From NCBI RefSeq assembly GCF_030411955.1, contig NZ_JASNRA010000013.1, forward strand, positions 85,993 to 149,992: a stretch of DNA of 64,000 nt, read 5' to 3'. Shown piece after piece: positions 8,173 to 16,492 of the stretch. How positions within the stretch are numbered: the first letter of the stretch is position 1; each line of letters begins with the position of its first letter. Both the position numbers and the translations under genes were made by a program. The DNA is from Massilia sp. YIM B02443. GTDB lineage: Bacteria > Pseudomonadota > Gammaproteobacteria > Burkholderiales > Burkholderiaceae_D. The notes beneath the pieces are model-generated. The model saw only the letters and a list, made by a program, of their open reading frames with translations. It was not told the origin of the DNA and made no database searches.

Positions 8173-9087
8173 TCAGGCCGGCTGGTGCTTGAGCATGCGG
8201 CACACCGCCGCCAGCGCCAGCAGGTTCGGGTCGCGCTCGCGCACGCGCAGGAAGTTCAGGCCGATGGTCTGGCGGATCGGGTACTCGCCCTTCAACGGGA
8301 TCAGCTGCACCTTGTCGCCGAACGCATGGCGCACCCGTCCCGGCAGCAGGGTGTAGCCGATCCCCGCCCCCACCAGGTTCATCAGCGAGAAGATGTCGCC
8401 CACGCGGGTGACGATGCTGGGCGTGAAGCCGGCGATCCGAAACGCTTCCTGGAAGCCGGTAAAGGTCACGAAGCCGTCCTTGAGGCACACGAATTTTTCG
8501 TTGGCGCACTCGCGCAGGTCGACGTCGGGCATGTGCGCATACGGCGAATTGGCGGGCGCGGCGAAGAACACCTCGTCCTCGAACAGGGGAATCGACTCGA
8601 TGTCGGGATCGGGATCCGGCAGCGCCATCAGGGCGGCGTCGATCACGTTGCCCTTGAGTTTATGAAGCAGGTCGGCGTTCGAGCCGAGCAGCAGCTCGGT
8701 CTCGAGTTCCTGCTTGCGCAGCTTGATGCCGATGATGATCTCGGGGATGACGCCGGTGGTCAGCGAATACAGCGAGCCGATCTTGAGGTGGTCGGCCGAG
8801 TAGCCGGCCGCCGAGCGGGTGGCGGCGATGCCGTCGGCCATCAGCCGGACCACCTCGCGGCTGACGTCGGCCAGCACCTGCGCCGCCTCGTTCGGGATCA
8901 GGTTGCGGCCCTGCAGGCTGAACAGCTGACAACGCATCCCCTCTTCCAGCGAATGCAGCGCCCGGTGCACGCTCACGGCGCTGATGTCGAGCATGCGCGC
9001 GGCGGCGTTCAGGTTGCCGCCTTCCATGTAGGCAAGCAGGATTTCGAGCTTGCGGAAGGTGATGTCGTCGCTGATCTGGCTGCGCAT
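8173..9087 (-). CDS. mdcR: LysR-type regulator, probable malonate utilisation regulator MdcR
   Basis: A 304-residue LysR-family protein: N-terminal winged helix-turn-helix (residues about 9-68, including LNAAARMLDISAVSVHRALH) and a C-terminal inducer-binding domain. The N-terminus (SDDITFRKLEILLAYMEGGNLNAAA) and the position directly upstream of the mdc operon, in the same direction, fit MdcR. It would activate the operon in response to malonate. The start at 9087 has AGAAGG about 8 bases upstream. The symbol rests on context more than on a diagnostic motif. Confidence 0.75.
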   Translation of the reverse strand: MRSQISDDITFRKLEILLAYMEGGNLNAAARMLDISAVSVHRALHSLEEGMRCQLFSLQGRNLIPNEAAQVLADVSREVVRLMADGIAATRSAAGYSADHLKIGSLYSLTTGVIPEIIIGIKLRKQELETELLLGSNADLLHKLKGNVIDAALMALPDPDPDIESIPLFEDEVFFAAPANSPYAHMPDVDLRECANEKFVCLKDGFVTFTGFQEAFRIAGFTPSIVTRVGDIFSLMNLVGAGIGYTLLPGRVRHAFGDKVQLIPLKGEYPIRQTIGLNFLRVRERDPNLLALAAVCRMLKHQPA

Positions 9088-9129
9088 GGGGGCCTTCTGA
9101 CACGGGTAAAACGCGAGGATAACGCGTGT

Positions 9130-10110
9130 TCAGCGCTTGGGCAATGCGACGCGCCGCAGCGCGTTCTTCGGCGCCCCGCCCTCCCTCTGCCCGGTCCCCA
9201 TCACCGGCGCCGCGCCGTGCACGAACAGCCCGGGCCGGCTGTCGGCGTATTCACGCAGCATGTCCCACACCACACGCACCCGGCGCAGCCGGTACAGGTC
9301 GGTCGGCGCGGCCAGCCAGAACGATCGCTCGGCGAAGAAGTCGGGCAGCACCGGCACCAGGCGGCCGTCGCCCGGCACCGCATACGGCGGCGCCATCATC
9401 AGGCCCATGCCGAGCGCGGCCGCCTCCAGTTGCGCGGTCATGCCCGAGCAGCACATGCGCCGCCGTGGCGTGAAACCCAGCTCGTTCAGGTAGGACAGCT
9501 CGCGGCTGGCCAGCCGGTCCTGCACGTAGTCGACGAAGTCGTGGCGCGCCAGGTCGGCCTGGGTGCGGATCGGCGGGTGGCGCGCCAGGTAGGACGGCGC
9601 CGCGTAGAGGTAGAAGCGGAAGGTGGCCAGGCGCGTGACGACGTAGCGCCCGGTGGACGGCGGATCGAGCATCACGCCCAGGTCGGCCTCGCGGTTGGCC
9701 AGGTTGGCGAAGCGCGGCAGCGCCAGCAGGTCGATCTGCAGGTCGGGGTGCTGCTCCAGCAGGCGCGCCAGCAGCGGCGCCACAACTTTTACGCCATACA
9801 CCTCGGGCACGCCGAGGCGCACCACGCCGTGCGCGGCCACCTCGGCGCCGCCGATCTGTTCGGCCGCGGCCAGCGCCGCGCCCTCCATCGCCTCGGCGTG
9901 CGGCAGCAGCGCCTGGCCGACCTCGGTCAGCTCGTAGCCCTCGCGCGAACGGTCGAACAGCGTCGCGCCAAGCTGGTGCTCGAGACGGTCGATGCGGCGC
10001 GCCACCGTGGTGTGCTCGACGTCCAAGCGGCGCGAGGCGCCGGAGAGCGTGCCGGCACGCGCCAGCTCGAGGAAGAATCGCAGGTCGGTCCACTCAGGCA
10101 GCGTATTCAT
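9130..10110 (-). CDS. LysR-family transcriptional regulator
   Basis: A 326-residue LysR protein of the type resembling Leu/His-pathway and quorum repressors (DLRFFLELARAGTLSGASRRLDVEHTTVARRI helix-turn-helix at about residues 9-40), followed by a co-inducer domain. It is transcribed away from the TonB receptor at 10404 with a 293-bp gap containing a perfect 16-bp palindrome, so it probably controls the receptor/hydrolase/ABC genes and itself. mdcR starts 42 bp downstream in the same direction. The inducer cannot be told from the sequence. Confidence 0.85.
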   Translation of the reverse strand: MNTLPEWTDLRFFLELARAGTLSGASRRLDVEHTTVARRIDRLEHQLGATLFDRSREGYELTEVGQALLPHAEAMEGAALAAAEQIGGAEVAAHGVVRLGVPEVYGVKVVAPLLARLLEQHPDLQIDLLALPRFANLANREADLGVMLDPPSTGRYVVTRLATFRFYLYAAPSYLARHPPIRTQADLARHDFVDYVQDRLASRELSYLNELGFTPRRRMCCSGMTAQLEAAALGMGLMMAPPYAVPGDGRLVPVLPDFFAERSFWLAAPTDLYRLRRVRVVWDMLREYADSRPGLFVHGAAPVMGTGQREGGAPKNALRRVALPKR

Positions 10111-10142
10111 GAGAGCGCTTGTCCCAGATCAAGGTAATTCAT

Positions 10143-10158
10143 TGTGCACCGGTGCACA
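10143..10158. promoter_or_regulatory. Perfect 16-bp palindrome between LysR gene and TonB receptor
   Basis: TGTGCACCGGTGCACA is a perfect palindrome 32 bp upstream of the LysR start codon and about 245 bp upstream of the receptor start. In the same 293-bp gap a GTGCATCGG (about 10263-10272) recurs inverted as CCGATGCAC (about 10329-10338). Divergent LysR genes usually bind such dyads. Assignment to this LysR protein is inference. Confidence 0.45.
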
Positions 10159-10403
10159 TTCCTCCTGCAAGCAGTTTGCCCATGGTGATTGCCCGCGCTC
10201 AGAATTTGTGCAGTGCGGCATGTTCCTACTGTCAAAACCTGGTTCGCGGCGCGCACGCAGTCGGTGCATCGGCCTGTGCATTCACGCACAACGGGGTGGG
10301 CAAATGTTGACTGTTCAACCAAACCCGACCGATGCACACTGCTCGGCATGCGCGTCACAGAACGCCACCACGCATGCCGATACCGACAAATATGGAGACA
10401 AGA

Positions 10404-12689
10404 ATGCGTAGAACCAACAAGAAAGCCAAATTGCTGAACGGGTCGGCGGCCGCGCTGCTGGCGCTGTCCGGTGGGACACTGGGGATCGGCGCCGCGCACG
10501 CCCAGGATGCTGCCGGCGCCCCGGCCGCGGGCGAGGAAAGCGTGTCCAAGGTGGTGGTCACCGCGCGCCGCCGCGAGGAAACGCTGCAGGACGTGCCGGT
10601 GTCGGTCACCGCCTTCAGCGCCGACCAGTTGTCCAAGCAGGCAGTGCCGGACGTCACCGCATTGGCGCTGGCCCTGCCCAACACCACCCTCAAGGCGTCG
10701 CGCGCCACCAACTCGACCCTCACCGCCTTCATCCGCGGCGTCGGCCAGGCCGATCCGCTGGCCGGCTTCGAGTCCGGCGTCGGCATCTATATCGACGACA
10801 TCTACCTGGCCCGGCCGCAGGCGGCGGTGGCCGACATCTACGACGTCGAACGCATCGAGGTGCTGCGCGGACCGCAGGGCACGCTGTACGGACGCAACAC
10901 CATCGGCGGCGCGGTCAAGTACGTCACGCGCAAGCTCGGGCCCCAGCAAGACCTGCGCGTACGCGCCACGGTCGGCGAATACGGCCAGAAGGAAGCCGTG
11001 ATCACGGCCAGCACGCCGCTGTCCGAGACCGTGCGCATCGGCGGCACGGTGGCGCGCTTCAAGCGCGACGGCTTCGGCGACAATCTGTTCACCGGCAAGG
11101 GCAACTACGACAAGGACGTCACCGCGGCGCGCCTGTCGACCGAGATCGCGCCAACGTCCGACCTGTTCATTCGCCTGGCCGGCGACTTCACGCAAGACGA
11201 CTCGAACCCCAAGAACGGCCATCGCCTGATTCCCGGCCGCTCGGGCAACTGGCCGCTGCTGGACGACGTGTTCGACACCCAGGGCAACCTGACCAGGGCG
11301 CTGGGCCGCGACCAGGAAGTGCGTTCCTACGGCGGCTCGGCCACCATCGAGTACCGGATCGACGACGTCTGGAGCGTCAAGTCGATCACCGCCGCCCGCC
11401 GCGACAAATCGTGGGCGCCGATCGACTTCGACGCCCTGCCAGTGGTCGACATGGAAGTGCCGGCGCTGTACACCAACCGCCAGTTCAGCCAGGAGCTGCA
11501 GGTCACCTATACCGGCGCGCGGCTGCAGGGCGTGGCCGGCCTGTACTACATGGACGCCAACGCCTTCAACAAGTTCGACACCATCCTGGCCGGCGCCGTA
11601 CCCACGTCCACCTACACGATGGGAGACATCGATACCAAGGCCTGGGCCGCCTACTTCGACGGCAGCTACGCCCTGACCGACACCCTCAACCTGTCGCTGG
11701 GCGGGCGCTACACGGTCGACAAGCGCGAAGCCGACGTGCTGCGCCAGATCTACTTCGGCCTGGGCGGCTCGCCCGAGATGGGCAACCCGGGCGCGATCCT
11801 GTTCCGCACCGACACCGATTTGCGCAACGGCCTGCTGGAGCGCGAGGACAAAAAGTTCACCCCGCGCGTGGCGGTCAACTGGAAGCTGCACAACGACCAC
11901 AACCTGTACGCCTCGTATTCCGAAGGCTTCAAGGGCGGCGGGTTCGATCCGCGCCTGAACGTGATCGGCACCCGGATTCCGCTGGCCACCGCGCGCGCCG
12001 GCTATGCACCGGAAACCATCGAGACCTGGGAACTGGGTCTGAAGTCCGCCTTCAACGGCGGGCGCATCACCACCAACGCCGCCCTGTTCTACAGCGACTA
12101 CCAGGATGTGCAGATTCCGGGCTCGGTGGCGATCGACTCGGATGGCGACGGGCGCGACGACAGCTTCGCCGGCGTCACCACCAACGCCGGCAAGGCCAAG
12201 ATCAAGGGCGCCGAGCTGGAAGCCATCGCCAACTTCACGCCGAATTTCATGGTGGCCGGCATGTACAGCTACATCGACGCCGACTACAAGGAATACATCG
12301 TGGCCGGCGTCAACGTGGCCGACGCGCGGGTGTTCCAGAACACCCCGCGCAACTCGGCCAACCTGCGCGCCAACTACGACATCCCGCTGCCGATCATGGG
12401 CCGCGCCGGGCGCGTGTCGCTGATCGGCAGCGTCTCGTACAAGGGCGCCACCTACCAGTTCGAGACGCCGTCGGTGCTGGACCAGGAATCTTACAAGATC
12501 TGGGACGCCAGCATCGTCTGGACCCGCGCCGACGGCAAGGTGCGCGCCGGCCTGCACGGCAAGAACCTGAACGACGAGCATTACAAGACCGCCGGCTACC
12601 TGTTCCCGACCCTCGGCAACGAAGGCACCCTGACCGCCTTCTACGGCAACCCGCGCACGATCTCGGCCACGCTCGAGCTGAGGTTCTAA
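10404..12689 (+). CDS. TonB-dependent outer membrane receptor
   Basis: A 761-residue TonB-dependent transporter. After a signal peptide ending in GIGAAHAQ, the region SKVVVTARRREETLQDVPVSV is a typical TonB-box/plug start, the plug contains IDDIYLARPQ and VERIEVLRGPQGTLYGRNTIGGAV, and the protein ends with a C-terminal aromatic residue (ATLELRF) as expected for a barrel. The start at 10404 (MRRTNKKAK) is chosen over upstream in-frame starts because GGAGA sits at correct spacing. The plug type is like receptors for sugars, aromatics or other organics rather than catecholate siderophores. The next genes are a hydrolase and an ABC importer, suggesting one uptake route for an organic substrate. 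Substrate unknown. Confidence 0.9.
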   Translation: MRRTNKKAKLLNGSAAALLALSGGTLGIGAAHAQDAAGAPAAGEESVSKVVVTARRREETLQDVPVSVTAFSADQLSKQAVPDVTALALALPNTTLKASRATNSTLTAFIRGVGQADPLAGFESGVGIYIDDIYLARPQAAVADIYDVERIEVLRGPQGTLYGRNTIGGAVKYVTRKLGPQQDLRVRATVGEYGQKEAVITASTPLSETVRIGGTVARFKRDGFGDNLFTGKGNYDKDVTAARLSTEIAPTSDLFIRLAGDFTQDDSNPKNGHRLIPGRSGNWPLLDDVFDTQGNLTRALGRDQEVRSYGGSATIEYRIDDVWSVKSITAARRDKSWAPIDFDALPVVDMEVPALYTNRQFSQELQVTYTGARLQGVAGLYYMDANAFNKFDTILAGAVPTSTYTMGDIDTKAWAAYFDGSYALTDTLNLSLGGRYTVDKREADVLRQIYFGLGGSPEMGNPGAILFRTDTDLRNGLLEREDKKFTPRVAVNWKLHNDHNLYASYSEGFKGGGFDPRLNVIGTRIPLATARAGYAPETIETWELGLKSAFNGGRITTNAALFYSDYQDVQIPGSVAIDSDGDGRDDSFAGVTTNAGKAKIKGAELEAIANFTPNFMVAGMYSYIDADYKEYIVAGVNVADARVFQNTPRNSANLRANYDIPLPIMGRAGRVSLIGSVSYKGATYQFETPSVLDQESYKIWDASIVWTRADGKVRAGLHGKNLNDEHYKTAGYLFPTLGNEGTLTAFYGNPRTISATLELRF

Positions 12690-12714
12690 CGCAGTGCCTG
12701 TGAACGCGATGAGC

Positions 12715-12777
12715 AGCCAACACATCCAGTTCGATGTGTTGGCTCAAGCCTGTCATCCCCGCGAAGGCGGGGACCCA
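12715..12777. repeat. Interspersed palindromic repeat pair in intergenic region
   Basis: Two back-to-back dyads lie after the receptor stop. The first has perfect 12-bp arms, AGCCAACACATC (12715-12726) and GATGTGTTGGCT (12733-12744). The second is CCCCGC-GAAG-GCGGGG (12757-12772) within TGTCATCCCCGCGAAGGCGG, a widespread bacterial intergenic repeat whose read-through gives the tell-tale peptides CHPREGGDP and VPAFAGMTG. Neither stem has a T-run. The hairpins may attenuate or stabilise the transcript between receptor and hydrolase. Confidence 0.7.
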
Positions 12778-12852
12778 AGTTCCCAAACCGAAACCGCACC
12801 GTCAGAACAGGTAAACCGTTCACTAGATCGCTCAACACAGGAACCACCCAGC

Positions 12853-13725
12853 GTGCCCCTCTTCACCCCCATCAGCTACCCCAGCAGCGACGGCCTCTCG
12901 CTCTACGCACGCGACTACCCCGGCTCCGGCGGCCAGGCTCGCCTCCCGGTGATCTGCATCCACGGCCTGACCCGCAATTCGCTCGACTTCGACGAGCTCG
13001 CCCCCCAGCTGGCCGCCATGGGCCGGCGCGTGCTGGCCGTCGACGTGCGCGGCCGCGGCCACTCCGCACGCGACCCGAATCCCGACAACTATGCCTTGTC
13101 GGTCTACGCCGACGACGTCACCGGGCTGATGTACGCGCTCGGCATCGAACGCGCCGTCTTCGTCGGCACGTCGATGGGCGGCCTGATCACGATGACCCTG
13201 GCTGCGCGCCGCCTCGACCTGATCGCGGCGGCGGTGCTGAATGATGTCGGCCCGGTGCTGTCCCAGCGCGGCCTGAGCCGCATCGCCGGCTACGCCGGCA
13301 AGCAGCCGACCTTCGCCAGCTGGGACGAAGCGGCCGGCCACGTGCGCGACATCAACGCCTGCGCCTTCCCGTCCAACCCCGACAGCGAATGGGCCAAGTG
13401 GGCCCGGCGCGCGTTCGAGCAGCGCGACGACGGCACGCTGTGCCCGCGCTACGACCCCGGCATCGCCAACAGCCTGCTGAACGGCAAACTGCCGGCCACC
13501 TCGCTCGCCTTGCGCATGGCGTTCCGGCGCCTGACCCGGCAACGCCCCACGCTGCTGGTGCGCGGAGAGCTGTCCGACCTGGTCGAAGCGCGCCAGGCGG
13601 CCTGGATGCGCGGCGCCGCCCCCGGCATGGACTATGCCGAAGTGCCCGGCGTCGGCCATGCACCGATGCTGACCGAACCCGACGCCCTCGAGGCGATCCG
13701 CGCCTTCCTGGCGCGGGTGCCATAA
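12853..13725 (+). CDS. Alpha/beta hydrolase
   Basis: A 290-residue alpha/beta-fold hydrolase. Seen: the oxyanion region CIHGLTRNSLDF, the nucleophile elbow GTSMGG (serine nucleophile), RGELSDLVEA holding a likely acid residue, and the late GVGHAP histidine. The GTG at 12853 is taken as start because the peptide then begins directly with the conserved VPLFTPISYPSSDGL; an ATG 159 bases upstream would include the translated intergenic repeat (CHPREGGDP), which is not real protein. There is no signal peptide, so it is cytoplasmic. The ABC importer gene begins 33 bp downstream, so it probably hydrolyses an ester or lactone brought in by that importer; this is inference. Confidence 0.85.
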   Translation: MPLFTPISYPSSDGLSLYARDYPGSGGQARLPVICIHGLTRNSLDFDELAPQLAAMGRRVLAVDVRGRGHSARDPNPDNYALSVYADDVTGLMYALGIERAVFVGTSMGGLITMTLAARRLDLIAAAVLNDVGPVLSQRGLSRIAGYAGKQPTFASWDEAAGHVRDINACAFPSNPDSEWAKWARRAFEQRDDGTLCPRYDPGIANSLLNGKLPATSLALRMAFRRLTRQRPTLLVRGELSDLVEARQAAWMRGAAPGMDYAEVPGVGHAPMLTEPDALEAIRAFLARVP

Positions 13726-13758
13726 CGTAAAAAACAAGAGATCAAGGAGACCAAGCAA

Positions 13759-14958
13759 ATGCCGCAATCCATCAAACCACTCGCCCTGTCCCTGATGGCT
13801 GCCTTCGCCATCAGCGCCGTCCCATCCGTCCTGGCCCAGGGCAAGGACTTCAAGGTCGCCCTGATCGCCGGCAAGACCGGCGCCCTGGAAACCTATGCGC
13901 GCGAGACCGAGACCGGTTTCATGCTGGGCCTCGAATACCTCACCAACGGCACCATGGCCGTCAATGGCCGCAAGATCAAGGTGATCGTCAAGGACGACCA
14001 GAGCAAACCCGACCTCGGCCGCACCCTGCTGGCCGAAGCCTATGGCGACGACCGGGTCGACATCGCCGTCGGCACCACCTCGTCCGGCTCGGCGCTGGCG
14101 ATGCTGCCGGTGGCCCGGGAGTACAAAAAGGTCCTGATCATCGAACCGGCGGTGGCCGACGCCATCACCGGCGACAAGTGGAACAAGTACATCTTCCGCA
14201 CCGCGCGCAGCTCGATGCAGGACGCGCTGGCCGCCGCCAGCACCCTGAAGGGCGGCAGCATCGGCTTCCTGACCCAGGACTACGCATTCGGCCGCGACGC
14301 CATCAAGGCCGGCAAGGAAGCCTTGAGCGCCACCGGCAGCAAGGCCAAGGTGGTGCACGAGGAATATGCGCCGATGACGACCACGGATTTCACCGCCTCG
14401 TCGCAGCGCCTGTTCGATGCACTGAAGGACAAGCCGCAGCCGCGCATCCTGCAGATCGTCTGGGCCGGCCCGAATCCGATGAACAAGATCGCCGACCTCA
14501 AGCCGGAACGCCATGGCATCGTGCTCTCCCCCGGCGGCAACATCCTGCCGGTGATGAAGACCTGGAAGAACTTTGCCGGCACCCAGGGCACGATTTATTA
14601 CTACTACGACTTCCCGAAGAACAAGATGAACGACTGGTTCGTCAAGGAGCACGTCAAGCGCTTCAAGGCCCCGCCCGACATGTTCACCGCCGGCGGCATG
14701 GCGGCGGCCGGCGCCGTGGTGGCGGCGCTGTCCAAGGTCGGCGACGGCAACGGCGACAAGATGGTGGCGGCGATGGAAGGCATGAGTTTTGAATCGCCGA
14801 AAGGCACCATGACTTTCCGCAAGGAAGACCACCAGGCGATCCAGCCGATGTACCACTTCAAGATCAAGAAGGACCAGAAGAACGAGTGGGACCTGCTGGA
14901 ACTGGTGCGCGAAATCCCGGCCAGCGAGATGCCGCTGCCGGTGCGGAACAAGCGCTGA
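13759..14958 (+). CDS. LIV-type ABC transporter periplasmic substrate-binding protein
   Basis: A 399-residue type I periplasmic binding protein of the branched-chain amino-acid/amide/aromatic acid family (Peripla_BP_6). A signal peptide is visible (ALSLMAAFAISAVPSVLAQ). The mature part has the family pattern: KVALIAGKTGALETYARE, VIVKDDQSKPDLGR, VDIAVGTTSSGSALAMLPVA. AAGGAG precedes the ATG. It is followed by both ATPases and both permeases in the order binding protein, LivG, LivF, LivH, LivM. Such systems carry many ligands besides amino acids; the adjacent hydrolase and TonB receptor suggest an organic acid or ester-derived compound rather than leucine. Confidence 0.9.
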   Translation: MPQSIKPLALSLMAAFAISAVPSVLAQGKDFKVALIAGKTGALETYARETETGFMLGLEYLTNGTMAVNGRKIKVIVKDDQSKPDLGRTLLAEAYGDDRVDIAVGTTSSGSALAMLPVAREYKKVLIIEPAVADAITGDKWNKYIFRTARSSMQDALAAASTLKGGSIGFLTQDYAFGRDAIKAGKEALSATGSKAKVVHEEYAPMTTTDFTASSQRLFDALKDKPQPRILQIVWAGPNPMNKIADLKPERHGIVLSPGGNILPVMKTWKNFAGTQGTIYYYYDFPKNKMNDWFVKEHVKRFKAPPDMFTAGGMAAAGAVVAALSKVGDGNGDKMVAAMEGMSFESPKGTMTFRKEDHQAIQPMYHFKIKKDQKNEWDLLELVREIPASEMPLPVRNKR

Positions 14959-14959
14959 C

Positions 14960-15751
14960 ATGGCGAGCTCCATCGACATCGGCGCGCCATCGCTCTCGAC
15001 CCGCGACCTGACCATCCGCTTCGGCGGCCACGTCGCGGTGAACGCGGTCAGCGCCGACTTCTATCCCGGCACCCTGACCGTGATCGTCGGCCCCAACGGC
15101 GCCGGCAAGACCACCTACTTCAACCTGGTCTCGGGCCAGCTCGCCGCCAGCGCCGGCAGCGTGCACCTGCACGGGCGCGACATCACGAAGGACGGCGCCG
15201 CGCGCCGCACCCGGCTCGGCATCGGACGCGCCTTCCAGCTGACCAACCTGTTCCCGCACCTGACCGTGATCGAGAACGTGCGCCTGGCGGTGCAGAGCCG
15301 CGCCGGCCTTGGGCTGCATTTCTTCTCGATCTGGCCCAGCCACAAGGAACTGATCGCGCGCGCCGAACACTACCTGGAGCGAGTGGCCCTGATCGGACGA
15401 CGCGACATGTTCGTCGGCGCCCTGTCGCACGGCGACCAACGCAAGCTCGAGGTCGCGATCCTGCTGGCGCTGGAGCCGAGCGTGATGATGTTCGACGAGC
15501 CGACCGCCGGCATGAGCGTGGACGAAGTGCCGGTCGTGCTCGACCTGATCCGCCAGGTCAAGCAGGAGCGCGACAAGACCGTGCTGCTGGTCGAACACAA
15601 GATGGACGTGGTGCGCCAGCTGGCCGACCGCATCGTGGTGCTGCACAACGGCGCCCTGGTGGCGGACGGCGAACCGGGCGCGGTGATGCAATCGAAGATC
15701 GTACAGGAAGCCTATCTTGGAACAGCCGAATCCGAACACGCTCAGGCCTGA
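14960..15751 (+). CDS. LIV-type ABC transporter ATP-binding protein (LivG-like)
   Basis: A 263-residue ABC ATPase. Walker A is GPNGAGKTT (about residue 40), the signature is LSHGDQRKLE rather than LSGGQ, as often seen in LivG-type subunits, and Walker B is VMMFDEPTAGM followed by the H-loop in LLVEHKMD. One of two ATPases powering the importer. The ATG lies one base after the stop of the binding-protein gene, so translation is coupled. It overlaps the next gene by 35 bp. Confidence 0.92.
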   Translation: MASSIDIGAPSLSTRDLTIRFGGHVAVNAVSADFYPGTLTVIVGPNGAGKTTYFNLVSGQLAASAGSVHLHGRDITKDGAARRTRLGIGRAFQLTNLFPHLTVIENVRLAVQSRAGLGLHFFSIWPSHKELIARAEHYLERVALIGRRDMFVGALSHGDQRKLEVAILLALEPSVMMFDEPTAGMSVDEVPVVLDLIRQVKQERDKTVLLVEHKMDVVRQLADRIVVLHNGALVADGEPGAVMQSKIVQEAYLGTAESEHAQA

Positions 15752-16484
15752 TCCGGGCCACGCCGAACCACTGCTGCAGCTGACTGGCGTGCACACCCGC
15801 ATCGGCCAGTACCACATCCTGCAGGGCGTCGACCTGGCGGTGCCGCGCGGCGGCCTGTCGGTGCTGCTGGGCCGCAACGGCGCCGGCAAGACCACCACCC
15901 TGCGCACCATCATGGGCCTGTGGAAGGCGAGCGAAGGCACGATCCGCTTCGACGGGCGCGACATCACGACACTGGCCACGCCCGACATCGCGCGTGCCGG
16001 CATCGCCTACGTGCCCGAGAACATGGCCGTGTTTTCCGAACTGACGGTGCGCGAGAACCTGGTGCTGGCGGCGCGCAATGGCGCGCTGGACCAGGCGCGC
16101 GTGGACTGGATCTGCGGCTTCTTCCCGGCCCTGCGCAAGTTCTGGAACTACCCGGCCGGCAACCTGTCGGGCGGCCAGAAGCAGATGGTGGCGATCGCGC
16201 GCGCCATCGTCGAGCCGCGCAAACTGCTGCTGGTCGACGAACCGACCAAGGGCCTGGCGCCGAGCATCGTGCACAGCCTGATCGCGGCCTTTCGCGAACT
16301 CAAGGAGCGCGAAACCACCATCCTGCTGGTCGAGCAGAACTTCAACTTCGTCCGCTCGCTGGGCGACACCGTGAGCGTGATGGACGACGGTCGCGTGGCC
16401 CACGCCGGCACGATGGCGGCGCTGGCCGGCGACGCCGCCCTGCAGCAACGCCTGCTCGGCCTGTCGCTCGATACGCATCAATAG
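15717..16484 (+). CDS. LIV-type ABC transporter ATP-binding protein (LivF-like)
   Basis: A 255-residue ABC ATPase with Walker A GRNGAGKTT, signature LSGGQKQMVA, Walker B LLLVDEPTKGL and H-loop LLVEQNF. It pairs with the LivG-like subunit. The start is a TTG at 15717 inside the 3' end of the preceding gene, supported by AGGAAG six bases upstream; no in-frame ATG occurs before the conserved LLQLTGVHTRIG segment. The permease gene starts 8 bp after its stop. Confidence 0.9.
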   Translation: MEQPNPNTLRPDPGHAEPLLQLTGVHTRIGQYHILQGVDLAVPRGGLSVLLGRNGAGKTTTLRTIMGLWKASEGTIRFDGRDITTLATPDIARAGIAYVPENMAVFSELTVRENLVLAARNGALDQARVDWICGFFPALRKFWNYPAGNLSGGQKQMVAIARAIVEPRKLLLVDEPTKGLAPSIVHSLIAAFRELKERETTILLVEQNFNFVRSLGDTVSVMDDGRVAHAGTMAALAGDAALQQRLLGLSLDTHQ

Positions 16485-16492
16485 GAACAATC

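Noticed and set aside
10107..12725. 872-codon open frame opposite the TonB receptor
   Set aside because: The receptor on the plus strand has signal peptide, plug and C-terminal motifs; the opposite frame is His/Arg/Val-rich and family-less.
12715..12744. Rho-independent terminator after the TonB receptor
   Set aside because: Strong stem, but no T-run on either strand; kept as repeat.
12694..12852. N-terminal extension of the alpha/beta hydrolase to an ATG at 12694
   Set aside because: It would translate the palindromic repeat (CHPREGGDP) and lacks a ribosome binding site; GTG at 12853 is better.
12832..15015. 727-codon open frame opposite the hydrolase and binding protein
   Set aside because: Both plus-strand genes have clear motifs; the minus frame shows only composition-driven sequence.
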